From positions 1-52,587 of the forward strand of contig CAKQXZ010000007.1 of NCBI GenBank assembly GCA_934292955.1: DNA of 52,587 nucleotides, in the 5' to 3' direction. Origin of the DNA: an uncultured Clostridia bacterium (GTDB lineage Bacteria; Bacillota_A; Clostridia; Christensenellales; Borkfalkiaceae). The position numbers and the translations under genes are program-made. The notes beneath the pieces are model-generated. The model was not told the DNA's origin, made no database searches, and was given only the letters and a program-made list of their open reading frames with translations. Below, one piece after another: positions 8,881-17,955 of this stretch. Position 1 is the first letter of the stretch. Every line of letters begins with the position of its first letter.

Positions 8881-8896
8881 TTCTGTCTTTACGGTT

Positions 8897-8929
8897 ACAA
8901 AAAAGACGGACTAAGTTCAGCCCGTCTTA
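8897..8929 (-). terminator. Intrinsic terminator between the 10.5-kb gene and gtrA
   Basis: On the minus strand AAGACGGG pairs with (G)CCGTCTT around a short loop and is followed by TTTTTTG. It begins 13 bases after the stop codon at 8943 and therefore separates the exported 8943-10484 protein gene from the gtrA operon. Confidence 0.85.
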
Positions 8930-8942
8930 ATGCGTTAAGTTA

Positions 8943-10484
8943 TCAGCCCTTTTTCTTCGGGGTATCGTTTTCTGCGATTTCGGTTTGTTTGGGCTTAATG
9001 AATATTACAAGTAGCAAGCCGATAAAGGAAAGAACCGCGATGCCAAGGAATATAACCGAAGTGGTGTTATTCTTGAAGAATTCGCCCCAGTTACGAGCAT
9101 AGCTGATTTTGGTCAACGTGTTGGTTCCTTCGATTTCCAGATAGCCGGAAGCGTCGCCGAATTCGTTTGCAACCGCACAGGCAACATAGTAGTAGCCGTT
9201 TTCGGCAACCATGAAAGTTCTTGCGGATTGATCGAACGCAAACGCTTTAACGTCGGTTACGTCGTAAAGGCTGTTCGTAACGTTGTCTGCGTCGAAAGTA
9301 TCGAGCGCTCCGTCAAAAGTCTTTTTCCACTGATCGGCGGCAAGTTGCGCGTCGGAAAGTTTTACTTTCGAGTAGTAAAGACGATATTCGGTCTGGCTGT
9401 TATCCACCGAAACAACAGTAATATATTCTTTGATTTCTTTATAGGTAAGACCTTTGCAGCCCTTATGAACGTTATTACTATCGATAACTATTTCAGGCGT
9501 TTTGGTTCCGTTGAAATCGAAAGAGAAGACGGGGCAAACGACTTTATCTGTACCCGCTTCGTAAACGTATCTGACCGTAATACCCGTTTCGTTTCCGGCA
9601 GGAGTTTTATCGATAATGTAGTATTTATCGGTTTCGTCTTCTTTGAGCCATACAACCGGACTGCCCGCAGCGTCCGTTCTCGTTTCGGCTTCGTATTTGT
9701 TATAATCGAACACAACGCCGTTTCCTTCGGGATCGGCAAGCGTTACATAGTAAACGTAAGTGCCATGGGTAGAAAGTTCGAACTTTTTACCCGAAGTGCT
9801 TGACGAAGAAGTCGAGCTGAAAGACGACGAATCAGGAGTCATGTAATAAAGCGTAAGTTTAAGATTTTTATAATCGAGTACGCTGGTAGTTACAAGGCTT
9901 TTTACCGACGGATAAACGAAATCGCCGCCGTAGTCTTTTTTAGCCGCTTCCTGTACGTCCGCAAGATAGGTCTTAAGAGCGTTTTCGGTTTCGACTTCGT
10001 CGGGATTGTTATAAGAAATCTTGAGGTAATCTTTGGTATCGTCGTAATCGGCAACAGTAAAGGTTACTCCGGTTACTTCGGTATCGGTATCGGCGTCTTT
10101 ATCGATAGCGGTACCGAAAACAGTCGCTTCATACTCGCCCGCCGCTTTGAACTTAATCTGTTCGCCGTCGCCGGTAAGACCGTTTTTATCCGATTTCACG
10201 GTGTATTTTGTAGCGTTTGTTTTATCTTCTTCGGACGCGCCTTTAAGCGTGAACGAAAATTTATAAGTATACTTTGCGTAATTCGCTTTATCCGCTTCAC
10301 CGAGTTTTTCGTTAAGTTTTTCGAAAACGAAGTTCGAATAATAATACTTATAGCCATTGATAAAGTCGGCTTCGGTACCGGCGGGATCGGCTGCGTAAAC
10401 ACCCGATGCAGGCGTTAAAAACGAAAAAGTCGCCAATATCGCAACGACTGCGATAATAAATGCGGTAAATTTTCTCATTTTCAT
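8943..10484 (-). CDS. Exported protein with C-terminal membrane anchor, function unknown
   Basis: About 513 residues. The start MKMRKF is chosen because GGGGAG lies 11 bases upstream and a signal peptide follows, ending about at VYA-ADPAG; an open extension of 23 codons upstream lacks a binding site. The middle is beta-rich, Asp/Thr/Tyr-rich and holds a Ser-rich loop (SSSFSSTSSSSTS). The C-terminus has one helix (SVIFLGIAVLSFIGLLLVIF) and a basic KPKQ...PKKKG tail, so the protein is anchored with the domain outside. The design, Ser-rich with one C-terminal helix, resembles the 2347-5562 lipoprotein. No sortase motif and no recognised domain. Confidence 0.72.
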   Translation of the reverse strand: MKMRKFTAFIIAVVAILATFSFLTPASGVYAADPAGTEADFINGYKYYYSNFVFEKLNEKLGEADKANYAKYTYKFSFTLKGASEEDKTNATKYTVKSDKNGLTGDGEQIKFKAAGEYEATVFGTAIDKDADTDTEVTGVTFTVADYDDTKDYLKISYNNPDEVETENALKTYLADVQEAAKKDYGGDFVYPSVKSLVTTSVLDYKNLKLTLYYMTPDSSSFSSTSSSSTSGKKFELSTHGTYVYYVTLADPEGNGVVFDYNKYEAETRTDAAGSPVVWLKEDETDKYYIIDKTPAGNETGITVRYVYEAGTDKVVCPVFSFDFNGTKTPEIVIDSNNVHKGCKGLTYKEIKEYITVVSVDNSQTEYRLYYSKVKLSDAQLAADQWKKTFDGALDTFDADNVTNSLYDVTDVKAFAFDQSARTFMVAENGYYYVACAVANEFGDASGYLEIEGTNTLTKISYARNWGEFFKNNTTSVIFLGIAVLSFIGLLLVIFIKPKQTEIAENDTPKKKG

Positions 10485-10658
10485 AAGGTAAAAACTCCCC
10501 AAATTAGTCAGCACGGACAGCATTTTCCGCCGAAAAAGCGGTCTGCCGCACATAATTGTTCATAATATCTACTATTTTACACATGGATTTCTCTTTTGTC
10601 AATCAAATAAGACGATAAACGAAAAATCTCTTGGTCAATCTGGCAATCTTTCGCCCCG

Positions 10659-10901
10659 TTATTCGGCTTCGGCGTCGTTTTCTTTGTCGTGCGCCGCGAG
10701 CTTTTTCTTTGTCGTCACCTTGTTAAGAATACCCACGCCGAGCGCGATTACCCCTACAACGACGAAAATACACACCATTCCGATGCCCATATATTTAAGC
10801 GATTCGACAAAAGTTTCGCCGCTGAAGTTTATATCGAGCGGTTTATCCGCGACGCTTGCAGACGACTCTGTTGCGTCAAGCAACATTTTTAACATTTTCA
10901 T
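10659..10901 (-). CDS. OadG-like small membrane subunit of a sodium-pumping decarboxylase
   Basis: 80 residues: a short outside N-terminus, one helix (about residues 36-58, YMGIGMVCIFVVVGVIALGV) and a charged tail ending in acidic residues. Size, topology and position directly after the beta-subunit gene match OadG/gamma subunits, which assemble and stabilise sodium-translocating decarboxylases. GGAGTGATATT precedes the ATG. The distance from the beta gene is 28 bases, so the two are co-transcribed. Sequence conservation in this family is low, so the call leans on context. Confidence 0.75.
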   Translation of the reverse strand: MKMLKMLLDATESSASVADKPLDINFSGETFVESLKYMGIGMVCIFVVVGVIALGVGILNKVTTKKKLAAHDKENDAEAE

Positions 10902-10929
10902 AATATCACTCCGTCAACAAATTTCATTT

Positions 10930-12096
10930 TCAGCCGAAAAATCCGAGAATAAGCCCGCCCGCTATAACGGACGCGATCTGCCCCGAAACGTTTACGGCTA
11001 CCGACTGCATAAGAATGAAGTTCTGCGGGTCTTCTTTAAGAGCCATTTTATGAATAACTCTCGAAGACATCGGGAACGCCGAAATACCCGCCGCGCCTAT
11101 CATAGGATTGATTTTTTCTTTGGCAAAAAGGTTGTAAATCTTGGCGAAGATTACCCCGCCCGCTGTATCGAAAACGAATGCAAACAACCCTAACGCAAGA
11201 ATAATAAGCGTGGACGGCTGAAGAAACTTATTGTATTGCATCTGCGAAGCGACAACAAGTCCCAAAAGCAGCGTGATAAGGTTTGCAAGCACGTTCTGAG
11301 CCGTTTCCGAAAGCGAACCGAGAACACCGCACTCTCTTAAAAGATTGCCGAACATAAGGAACCCGATGAGTGCGACCGAACCGGGAGCTACAAGCCCCGC
11401 AATCACCGTAACGAATATCGGGAAAAGAATTTTTGTCAGTTTTGAAACAGACTGCGGTCTGTACTGCATTCTGATAAGACGTTCTTTCTTTGTAGTCAGA
11501 AGTTTTATTACGGGCGGCTGAATAATGGGAACGAGCGCCATATATGAATATGCCGCCACCGTGATAGAGCCTACCTGCGTGGATTTAAGAGTGTTTGCCA
11601 CGACTATCGCCGTAGGACCGTCTGCCGCGCCTATCATTCCGATTGCTGCGGCTTCGATAAGATTGCCGAAAACGAGCGCGGCAAGGCTCATTGTTATAAA
11701 AATACCGAACTGAGCCGCCGCCCCGAAAAGCATCAATTTGGGGTTAGCGAGCATCGGTTCGAAATCGATCATCGCGCCGATACCTATAAACAGAAGCAAC
11801 GGAAAAAGTTCGTTTGCTATTCCCGCGTTGTAAAGCACTGTTAAAACGCCGTGTTCGCCTATCGCGCCCGAGTTCGGCAGATTGCATAAAATCGCGCCGA
11901 AGCCCATGGGCAACAAAAGCGACGGCTCCATATCCTTTTTAATCGCAAGAAAGATAAGCACCCCGCCTATCACCCACATAGCGATCATTTTTATTACCGA
12001 AACAACGTCCATTCCCACAAAATTGTCGGTTATGAACGAAAAAATATTTTTGGAGTTTTCGGCAAGAAAGTTAATCGAATCCGACATAAAATTCAT
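10930..12096 (-). CDS. Sodium ion-translocating decarboxylase, beta subunit
   Basis: A 388-residue protein with about ten membrane segments. Conserved family elements include the segments GFGAILCNLPNSG, FIGIGAMIDFEP and GMIGAADGPTAI, the last being the region linked to sodium binding and carboxybiotin decarboxylation. In oxaloacetate, methylmalonyl-CoA and glutaconyl-CoA decarboxylases this subunit couples decarboxylation to sodium export. GGAGAG precedes the ATG. Only the gamma-like gene follows; no alpha (carboxyltransferase) or biotin carrier gene is in the window, so the substrate cannot be assigned. Confidence 0.93.
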   Translation of the reverse strand: MNFMSDSINFLAENSKNIFSFITDNFVGMDVVSVIKMIAMWVIGGVLIFLAIKKDMEPSLLLPMGFGAILCNLPNSGAIGEHGVLTVLYNAGIANELFPLLLFIGIGAMIDFEPMLANPKLMLFGAAAQFGIFITMSLAALVFGNLIEAAAIGMIGAADGPTAIVVANTLKSTQVGSITVAAYSYMALVPIIQPPVIKLLTTKKERLIRMQYRPQSVSKLTKILFPIFVTVIAGLVAPGSVALIGFLMFGNLLRECGVLGSLSETAQNVLANLITLLLGLVVASQMQYNKFLQPSTLIILALGLFAFVFDTAGGVIFAKIYNLFAKEKINPMIGAAGISAFPMSSRVIHKMALKEDPQNFILMQSVAVNVSGQIASVIAGGLILGFFG

Positions 12097-12199
12097 TTTT
12101 TTCTCTCCGTTTTGCGTAAAACTATCAGATTGAACGGTTTATCGGGGCATTCTGTAACCGTCGGCACATTTAAGCACGCCGGGCCACACAAACGGCCAA

Positions 12200-12910
12200 T
12201 TAAAAATTTTCGATATATTTTTCGGTTTTGAAGATATTCCAGGGCGATTTATCCAAGGGCGGTTCGATTTTGAACACAAGCCTTTGTCCCGAAACCGGGT
12301 GCGTAAAGGCAAGTTCGGTAGCCCACAGAGCGAGATTGCCCTTAACCGCGTTCGCTCCGCCGTAACGCATATCGCCGTAAACCGGGCAGCCGATTGCAGA
12401 CATCTGCACGCGAATCTGATGCGTTCTTCCCGTATGCAGAATGACTTTAACGAGCGAAAGTCCCTTTTCTTTTTGCAGAACGAAATATTCGAGTTCGCAG
12501 AATTTCGCGCCTTCGACCGTCTGTCCGCAGACGTAAACCATATTGTTTACGGGGTTTTTCTTGACGTAATGACGCAGAATCGCGCGGTCTTCATGCGGAG
12601 TTCCTACCACAACCGCCGAATACTTCTTTTCGAAATCGCCTTCGCGCATCTGCTGAGAAAGTCGCGAAGCGGCTTTTGAACTCTTGGCAAAAACCATAAC
12701 GCCGCCGGTTACGCGGTCAAGTCTGTGAACAAGCCCCGCGTAAACGTTTCCGGGCTTGTTTTCTTTTATTTTAATGTGTTCTTTTACCACCGTGAGAAGA
12801 TCGGTATCTTTGGTTTCGTCTTCGCAGCATGGCACGTTTTGCGGTTTTAACACAACTATTACATGGTTGTCTTCGTGAAGAACCACAAGATCTTCGGGTT
12901 TCATTGTCAT
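12200..12910 (-). CDS. RluA-family RNA pseudouridine synthase
   Basis: 236 residues. The catalytic motif HRLDRVTGGVMVFAKS includes the essential Asp at about residue 65, and the strands LHTGRTHQIRVQMSAIGCPV and GDMRYGG are typical of RluA/RluD enzymes, which isomerise specific uridines in rRNA or tRNA. No S4 domain is present at the N-terminus, which favours an RluA/TruC-like rather than RluD-like role. GGAGTTAATCTA precedes the ATG. It sits between the decarboxylase genes and the ileS operon and probably has its own transcript. Confidence 0.9.
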   Translation of the reverse strand: MTMKPEDLVVLHEDNHVIVVLKPQNVPCCEDETKDTDLLTVVKEHIKIKENKPGNVYAGLVHRLDRVTGGVMVFAKSSKAASRLSQQMREGDFEKKYSAVVVGTPHEDRAILRHYVKKNPVNNMVYVCGQTVEGAKFCELEYFVLQKEKGLSLVKVILHTGRTHQIRVQMSAIGCPVYGDMRYGGANAVKGNLALWATELAFTHPVSGQRLVFKIEPPLDKSPWNIFKTEKYIENF

Positions 12911-13049
12911 TAGATTAACTCCGATTATTTTTCTATTCGTATTGCTTTGTACGGTTTTTTACAAATCAAATACAGGCTTTCGGCTCGTTGTCCGGCGTTT
13001 TGCAGATAAATCGAAACAGCGCGACCATAAAGCCGGATAAAGCCGACCG

Positions 13050-13910
13050 TTATTTGCCTATAAACAGACCGCTTGCGCCGCACGGAAGAACAATACCTTC
13101 TTCGGTAGGCAGCCCCACTTCGTAAGCGTCGGTTTCGCCGTCATACCCTTTCATAGCAAGGGTAAGCACGTTTTTAAGCACCTGCGGCTGCAAACCCGTG
13201 GTATAACTGTTTATAAGGAAGAAAAGCGGACGATCGGATAAGACCTGCGTGCAGAGATCTACAAGATCGCACAGTTCGTTTTCCAGTTTCCACATTTCTC
13301 CGTTGGGTCCGCGCCCGTAACTCGGCGGGTCCATAATTATTGCGTCGTACTTTCTGCCGCGGCGGATTTCGCGCTGAACGAACTTTTTGCAGTCGTCCAC
13401 TATAAATCTTACGGGTTTATCCTGTAAGCCCGAAAGTCTTACGTTTTCGCCCGCGCGCTCTACCATACCCTTTGCCGCGTCCACATGGCAGACCGACGCG
13501 CCCGCGTTCAGACAGGCTACCGTCGCCCCGCCCGTGTAAGCAAAAAGGTTAAGAACGTTTATCGGGCGATCCGCATTGCGTATAAGTCCGCGCATAATAT
13601 CCCAGTTGACCGCCTGCTCGGGAAAAAGCCCCGTATGCTTAAAGCCCATGGGTTTGACTTTGAAGGTCATATCGTCGTAAGAAACCGTCCATTCGTCGGG
13701 TACTTTTCCGTAATATTCCCATCTGCCGCCGCCGCTTTCGCTGCGCGTGTACTTGGCGTTAAGCCCCTTATAGGCGGACATGTCGATCGAAGGTTTCCAT
13801 ATAACCTGCGGATCGGGGCGAAGCAGAACCACCTTGCCCCATCGCTCCAGTTTATAACCGTCGCCGGTTGCGATGACGGTGTAATCATGCCATTTATCGG
13901 CTGCTCTCAT
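13050..13910 (-). CDS. Class I SAM-dependent methyltransferase (RlmI/RlmK-like)
   Basis: 286 residues. The SAM-binding segment VLNLFAYTGGATVACLNAG near residue 120, the acidic VCHVDAAKGMV strand, and the catalytic-type motif MDPPSYGRGPNGEMW near residue 190 place it with COG1092 rRNA base methyltransferases. It lacks the N-terminal PUA domain of RlmI, so it is shorter than that enzyme. The start follows the ileS stop by 9 bases with GGTGGCGGT as binding site, so it is the second gene of the T-box-controlled ileS transcript. The target base is not predictable. Confidence 0.85.
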   Translation of the reverse strand: MRAADKWHDYTVIATGDGYKLERWGKVVLLRPDPQVIWKPSIDMSAYKGLNAKYTRSESGGGRWEYYGKVPDEWTVSYDDMTFKVKPMGFKHTGLFPEQAVNWDIMRGLIRNADRPINVLNLFAYTGGATVACLNAGASVCHVDAAKGMVERAGENVRLSGLQDKPVRFIVDDCKKFVQREIRRGRKYDAIIMDPPSYGRGPNGEMWKLENELCDLVDLCTQVLSDRPLFFLINSYTTGLQPQVLKNVLTLAMKGYDGETDAYEVGLPTEEGIVLPCGASGLFIGK

Positions 13911-13919
13911 ACCGCCACC

Positions 13920-16900
13920 TTACGCGTTGAATTTTTCTACGGACAACGCGACATTATCGTCGTTTACCGTGAATTCTTTCATGTACCCCGCCGTCGACGG
14001 ATCTTCTTCGACGACCTTTGCCGCAAGAACGGCGGTTTTAAGTTCGTTTTCGCTCGATTTAAGCACTTCGAGCGATTTTCCGTCCGCCTTATAGCGCAAA
14101 ACTATTCTGTCGGTAACTTCGAAACCCGCTTCCTTTCTCATCGTCTGAATTTTAGAAACGATTTCGCGCAGTATACCTTCGTTTATAAGTTCGGGCGTAA
14201 GATGAACGTCGAGAACGACGGTAAGCCCGTTTTCGCTTGCGGAAACATAACCTTCCGCGCTTTCGGAACTGATAAGCAGATCGTCGAGCGCGAATTCGAC
14301 TTCGTCGCCGTCGATAACCGTCTTATAGGTCGCGCCCGATTTTACCGTCGCCACGACTTCGGCTGCGTTGCAGTTTTCAAGGAAAGAACGGATAGCGTTA
14401 AGCTTTTTGCCGTATTTGGGTCCGAGCGTTTTAAGTTGCGGCTTGATTTTATAACTTACGAATCTGCCCGCGTCGTGCAGCAGTTCGAACTGTTTTACGT
14501 TAAGTTCGTCTTTTGCTATCTCGTAAAGCCCGTCGGTAAGTTTAACCGTTTTGTCGGTAGCGATATACAGCTTGCTAAGCGGCTGTCTGTTCTTGACGTT
14601 AGACGAATTTCTCGCGCTTCTGCCGAGCAGCACTATAGAAAGAACGTCTTCCATTCCTTCTTCGAGTTCGCTGTCGATCATACTTTCGTCGCAGGTCGGG
14701 AACGAGCAAAGATGAACGGATTCGGGCGCGTCTTTATAGAACTGCGGAACGAGATTGCGGTAAATGCTTTCCGCCATAAACGGAGTATAAGGCGCAAGAA
14801 CCTTGGAAAGGGTTACAAGCACCGTCCACAGCGTTGTATCGCTGCCCCAGTATCTTTCTCTTCCGCGGCGGACATACCAGTTGGAAAGTTCGTCGACAAA
14901 ACTTTCTATCGCGCGCGAAGTTTCGAATATTTTGTATTCTTCAAGACCGTCGTTTACCGTTTTAACGAGCGTGTTGAGTTTTGAAAGCACCCAACGATCC
15001 ATAAGCGACAGTTTGCATTTTTTAAGATCGTACCCGGAGGGATCGTAATTATCTATTTCGGCATACAGAACGAAGAACGCGTATGTGTTCCACAACGTTC
15101 CCATAAATTTACGCTGACATTCGCTTACCGCGTCTTCATAAAATCTCGACGGCAGCCACGGAGCCGACGACGTGTAGAAATACCATCTTACCGCGTCTGC
15201 GCCCTGCTTATCGAGCACGCTCCACGGATCGACCACGTTGCCGATGTGTTTACTCATCTTTATGCCGTTCTTGTCGTTTACATGCCCCAAAACTATGCAG
15301 TTTTTGAAAGGCGCTTTATCGAACAGCAATGTAGAAATCGCAAGCAGCGTATAAAACCAGCCGCGGGTCTGATCGACCGCTTCCGAAATAAAGTCCGCGG
15401 GGAAGCGTTTTTCGAACAGTTCTTTGTTTTCAAACGGATAATGCAGTTGAGCAAACGGCATCGAACCCGAATCGAACCAGCAGTCGATAACGTCTTTAAC
15501 CCTGTGCATTTCGCCGCCGCACTTGTCGCATTTGAAAGTAACTTCGTCTATAAACGGACGATGCAGTTCCACGTCTTTTTTGCCCGAAAGTTCATAAAGT
15601 TCCTGACGGGAGCCGATTACATGCACCTTTCCGCAGTCTTTACAAACCCATACGGGAAGCGGCGTCCCCCAGTAACGTTCGCGGGAAAGTCCCCAGTCGA
15701 TAACGTTTTCAAGGAAGTTGCCCATTCTGCCCGTTCCGATCGTGGGCGGCATCCAATTGACCGACGCGTTAGCTTTAAGCAGTTCGTCGCGCACGGCGGT
15801 CATTTTTATGAACCAACTGTTTCTTGCGTAGTAAATAAGCGGAGTGTTGCAACGCCAGCAATGGGGATAACTGTGTTCGTACATGAGTTCTTTGAACAGT
15901 ATCCCTTTCGCTTTAAGGTCGGCTATAATCTGCTTGTCCGCGTCTTTGCAGAACATTCCCTTATAGTCGGTAACCGCGTCCACGAATTTACCGTCGGTGC
16001 CGACCATCTGAACGAACGGCAGATTATATTCTCTTCCGACGTTGGCGTCGTCCTCGCCGAAAGCGGGCGCAATGTGAACTATACCCGTACCGTCGGTAAG
16101 AGTAACGTATTCGGCGTTTGTAACGTAGTACGCTTTTTCTTTGAACGAACCGAGCGCGTAGTCGAACATAGGCTCGTATTCGGCGTATTCGTAGTCTTTG
16201 CCTTTCTTCGTGTTAAGAACGGTATAATCTTCGAAAAGTTTGGGCGCGAGCGCTTCGGCAAGAACGTATCTTACTCCGTCCGCTTCTATTTCGACGTAGT
16301 TTTCTTTGGCGTTCATACACAAAGCGACGTTAGACGGCAACGTCCATGGCGTGGTCGTCCATACGAGATAATATTTATCTTCGCCTTTTGCTTTGAACTT
16401 GACGTAAACGGATTTTTCCTTTACGTCCTTATACCCCTGCGCCACTTCGTGCGAAGAAAGCGCGGTTCCGCAACGGGGGCAGTACGGCACGATCTTATAC
16501 CCTTTGTATAAAAGACCTTTTTCCCATATCTTTTTAAGAGCCCACCACTCCGATTCAATATAATCGTCTTTGTAAGTGACGTACGGGTTATCCATGTCTA
16601 CCCAGTAACCGATACGGTCGGACATTCTTTCCCATTCGCCTACGTATTTCCATACGCTTTCTTTACACTGCCTGATGAACGGCTCGATTCCGTATTTTTC
16701 GATATCCTGCTTGCCGTCAAGACCAAGTTTTTTCTCTATTTCCAGTTCTACCGGCAGTCCGTGCGTATCCCAGCCCGCCTTTCTTGCGACATGCATTCCC
16801 TTCATCGTTTTGAAACGGGGAATAATATCTTTCATAACGCGGGTAAGAACATGCCCGATGTGCGGTTTGCCGTTTGCAGTCGGCGGTCCGTCGTAAAAAC

Positions 16901-17024
16901 AGAACTCTTCGCCGTCTTTGGTCTTTTCAAGGCTCTTTTCGAAAATGTCGTTGTCTTTCCAGAACTTCAATACTTCTTTTTCTCTGTCAAGAAAGTTCAT
17001 CGACGTGTCTACTTTTTTGTACAT
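13920..17024 (-). CDS. ileS: Isoleucyl-tRNA synthetase, type 2-like
   Basis: 1034 residues, the length of class I IleRS type 2. It shows the HIGH motif in GKPHIGH near residue 57, the editing domain with the TTTPWTLPSN and FGEDD-type segments, the WCxxC-type zinc pair CWRCNTP, the CxxC pairs around residues 460-510, and the second signature as KMSKHIGN in place of KMSKS. It charges tRNA-Ile in the cytoplasm. GGGAGCGAAACT precedes the ATG. A T-box leader lies upstream, so expression rises when tRNA-Ile is uncharged. A methyltransferase gene follows 9 bases later. Confidence 0.96.
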   Translation of the reverse strand: MYKKVDTSMNFLDREKEVLKFWKDNDIFEKSLEKTKDGEEFCFYDGPPTANGKPHIGHVLTRVMKDIIPRFKTMKGMHVARKAGWDTHGLPVELEIEKKLGLDGKQDIEKYGIEPFIRQCKESVWKYVGEWERMSDRIGYWVDMDNPYVTYKDDYIESEWWALKKIWEKGLLYKGYKIVPYCPRCGTALSSHEVAQGYKDVKEKSVYVKFKAKGEDKYYLVWTTTPWTLPSNVALCMNAKENYVEIEADGVRYVLAEALAPKLFEDYTVLNTKKGKDYEYAEYEPMFDYALGSFKEKAYYVTNAEYVTLTDGTGIVHIAPAFGEDDANVGREYNLPFVQMVGTDGKFVDAVTDYKGMFCKDADKQIIADLKAKGILFKELMYEHSYPHCWRCNTPLIYYARNSWFIKMTAVRDELLKANASVNWMPPTIGTGRMGNFLENVIDWGLSRERYWGTPLPVWVCKDCGKVHVIGSRQELYELSGKKDVELHRPFIDEVTFKCDKCGGEMHRVKDVIDCWFDSGSMPFAQLHYPFENKELFEKRFPADFISEAVDQTRGWFYTLLAISTLLFDKAPFKNCIVLGHVNDKNGIKMSKHIGNVVDPWSVLDKQGADAVRWYFYTSSAPWLPSRFYEDAVSECQRKFMGTLWNTYAFFVLYAEIDNYDPSGYDLKKCKLSLMDRWVLSKLNTLVKTVNDGLEEYKIFETSRAIESFVDELSNWYVRRGRERYWGSDTTLWTVLVTLSKVLAPYTPFMAESIYRNLVPQFYKDAPESVHLCSFPTCDESMIDSELEEGMEDVLSIVLLGRSARNSSNVKNRQPLSKLYIATDKTVKLTDGLYEIAKDELNVKQFELLHDAGRFVSYKIKPQLKTLGPKYGKKLNAIRSFLENCNAAEVVATVKSGATYKTVIDGDEVEFALDDLLISSESAEGYVSASENGLTVVLDVHLTPELINEGILREIVSKIQTMRKEAGFEVTDRIVLRYKADGKSLEVLKSSENELKTAVLAAKVVEEDPSTAGYMKEFTVNDDNVALSVEKFNA

Positions 17025-17178
17025 AGTTTCGCTCCCGTTATCTAAGGTATTTTCCGTCTTTCACCGTTTTTTCGGCAAAATCGGAAATGATTTGATTACC
17101 GATTTTTTATTACTTTTCCGGCGGTTTAATCGGCGGTTTTTATATCGGGTACTTTTCTGTAAAATTACAGCCGACCGA

Positions 17179-17460
17179 TAAAAAAATAACCCCGTCCCGT
17201 AAAGAGACGGAATTACCGCGTTACCACTCTTTTTCGCATACGTAAAAACATATGCGCGCTCTTGCCCCTTTTCGCGGGGAAACGCAACCGACTATCCCGC
17301 CCGCGACCGAATTTTGCGCTATCGATAATAAGCACGATATTGCCGCCACGTTTTCGAAGGTTGTGCTGCGGAAGGATACCGAAAGGATTTTTACGGCGGG
17401 CTTGCACCGTCCCCGCTTCGCTGAGTAAAAACCGTCCTTGCGACTTGTTTCCGTTTAGCA
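17179..17460 (-). promoter_or_regulatory. T-box leader riboswitch of ileS
   Basis: On the minus strand the conserved T-box core GAGTGGTAACGCGG (17216-17229) precedes a terminator hairpin CCGTC-TCTTTACGG-GACGG (17192-17210) and a T run (17179-17185). Further 5' is a stem I with the GGTGCAAGCC element near 17400-17410. T-box RNAs read the charging state of a tRNA through a specifier codon; two AUC (Ile) triplets, at 17386-17388 and 17375-17377, lie in the expected area but I cannot decide which is the specifier. A TATAAT at 17462-17467 (minus) is a likely -10 box. Confidence 0.9.
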
Positions 17461-17602
17461 TATTATATACTATGCGATTATTTTACCATAAGCGATTTTT
17501 TCTGTAAAGCGTTTTTTTCGCGATTTTCGATTTTTAGCCGCCGACCGCAAGCGGTTTATTTATTATTTTTTGGCGCGATAATCATTTTTTGCCGCTTTTT
17601 AC

Positions 17603-17631
17603 TTGCAAAAAAAAATAATTTGATATAAAAT
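17603..17631 (+). promoter_or_regulatory. Promoter of the SRP RNA gene
   Basis: TTGCAA at 17603-17608 and TAAAAT at 17626-17631 are spaced by 17 bases. The RNA 5' end inferred from its terminal pairing starts 7 bases after the -10 box. Confidence 0.65.
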
Positions 17632-17637
17632 AACGTT

Positions 17638-17908
17638 GCCGTGCCAGGTGGGGAGTTAGCGGTGCCCTGAACTTGCAATCCGCTATAGCAAGACCGCAGG
17701 TCCGCCCCGGCGCATCGCATGGATGGCAGAGCATCATAAGGAGTAATGATTCCAAGGTCTTATGCAACGGACTGCCGTGAACCGTGTCAGGATAGGGATA
17801 TAGCAGCACTAAGCGGATTTGATTCGTGTGCCATAAGGTTGCTTTGGAGGAGCCACCTGTGCTGTCCCCGCATCGGTGCGTTACGTCAAAGCGGATGCAC
17901 GGTTTTTT
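17638..17908 (+). ncRNA. ffs: Signal recognition particle RNA, large bacterial type
   Basis: The sequence opens with GCCGTGCCAGGTGGGGAGTT, includes the conserved stretch CAATCCGCTATAGCA, and has the Ffh-binding core GTGTCAGG...AGCAGCAC around a GGGA tetraloop at about 17785-17810. The 5' GCCGTGC pairs with the 3' GCACGG before a T run. At about 270 bases with an Alu-type domain it is the Bacillus/Clostridium large form. With Ffh and FtsY it targets nascent membrane and secreted proteins to the translocon. Confidence 0.95.
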
Positions 17909-17916
17909 TGAAACTT

Positions 17917-17951
17917 AAAACGAGTTACCTTGTTTTTGGCAACTCGTTTTT
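17917..17951. terminator. Bidirectional terminator between SRP RNA and nrnA
   Basis: AAAACGAGTT pairs with AACTCGTTTT across a T-rich loop, flanked by A tract and T tract. It can end nrnA on the minus strand and back up the SRP RNA T run on the plus strand. Confidence 0.75.
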
Positions 17952-17955
17952 ATTT

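Noticed and set aside
13485..16511. Two long plus-strand frames (about 499 and 421 codons) opposite ileS and the methyltransferase
   Set aside because: They are antisense to genes with intact family motifs over full length, have no binding sites or family motifs, and arise from codon bias.
16675..17024. KMSKH in place of KMSKS in ileS considered as a defect
   Set aside because: The rest of the enzyme is intact and this loop tolerates changes at its last position in several synthetases; it is a variant, not damage.
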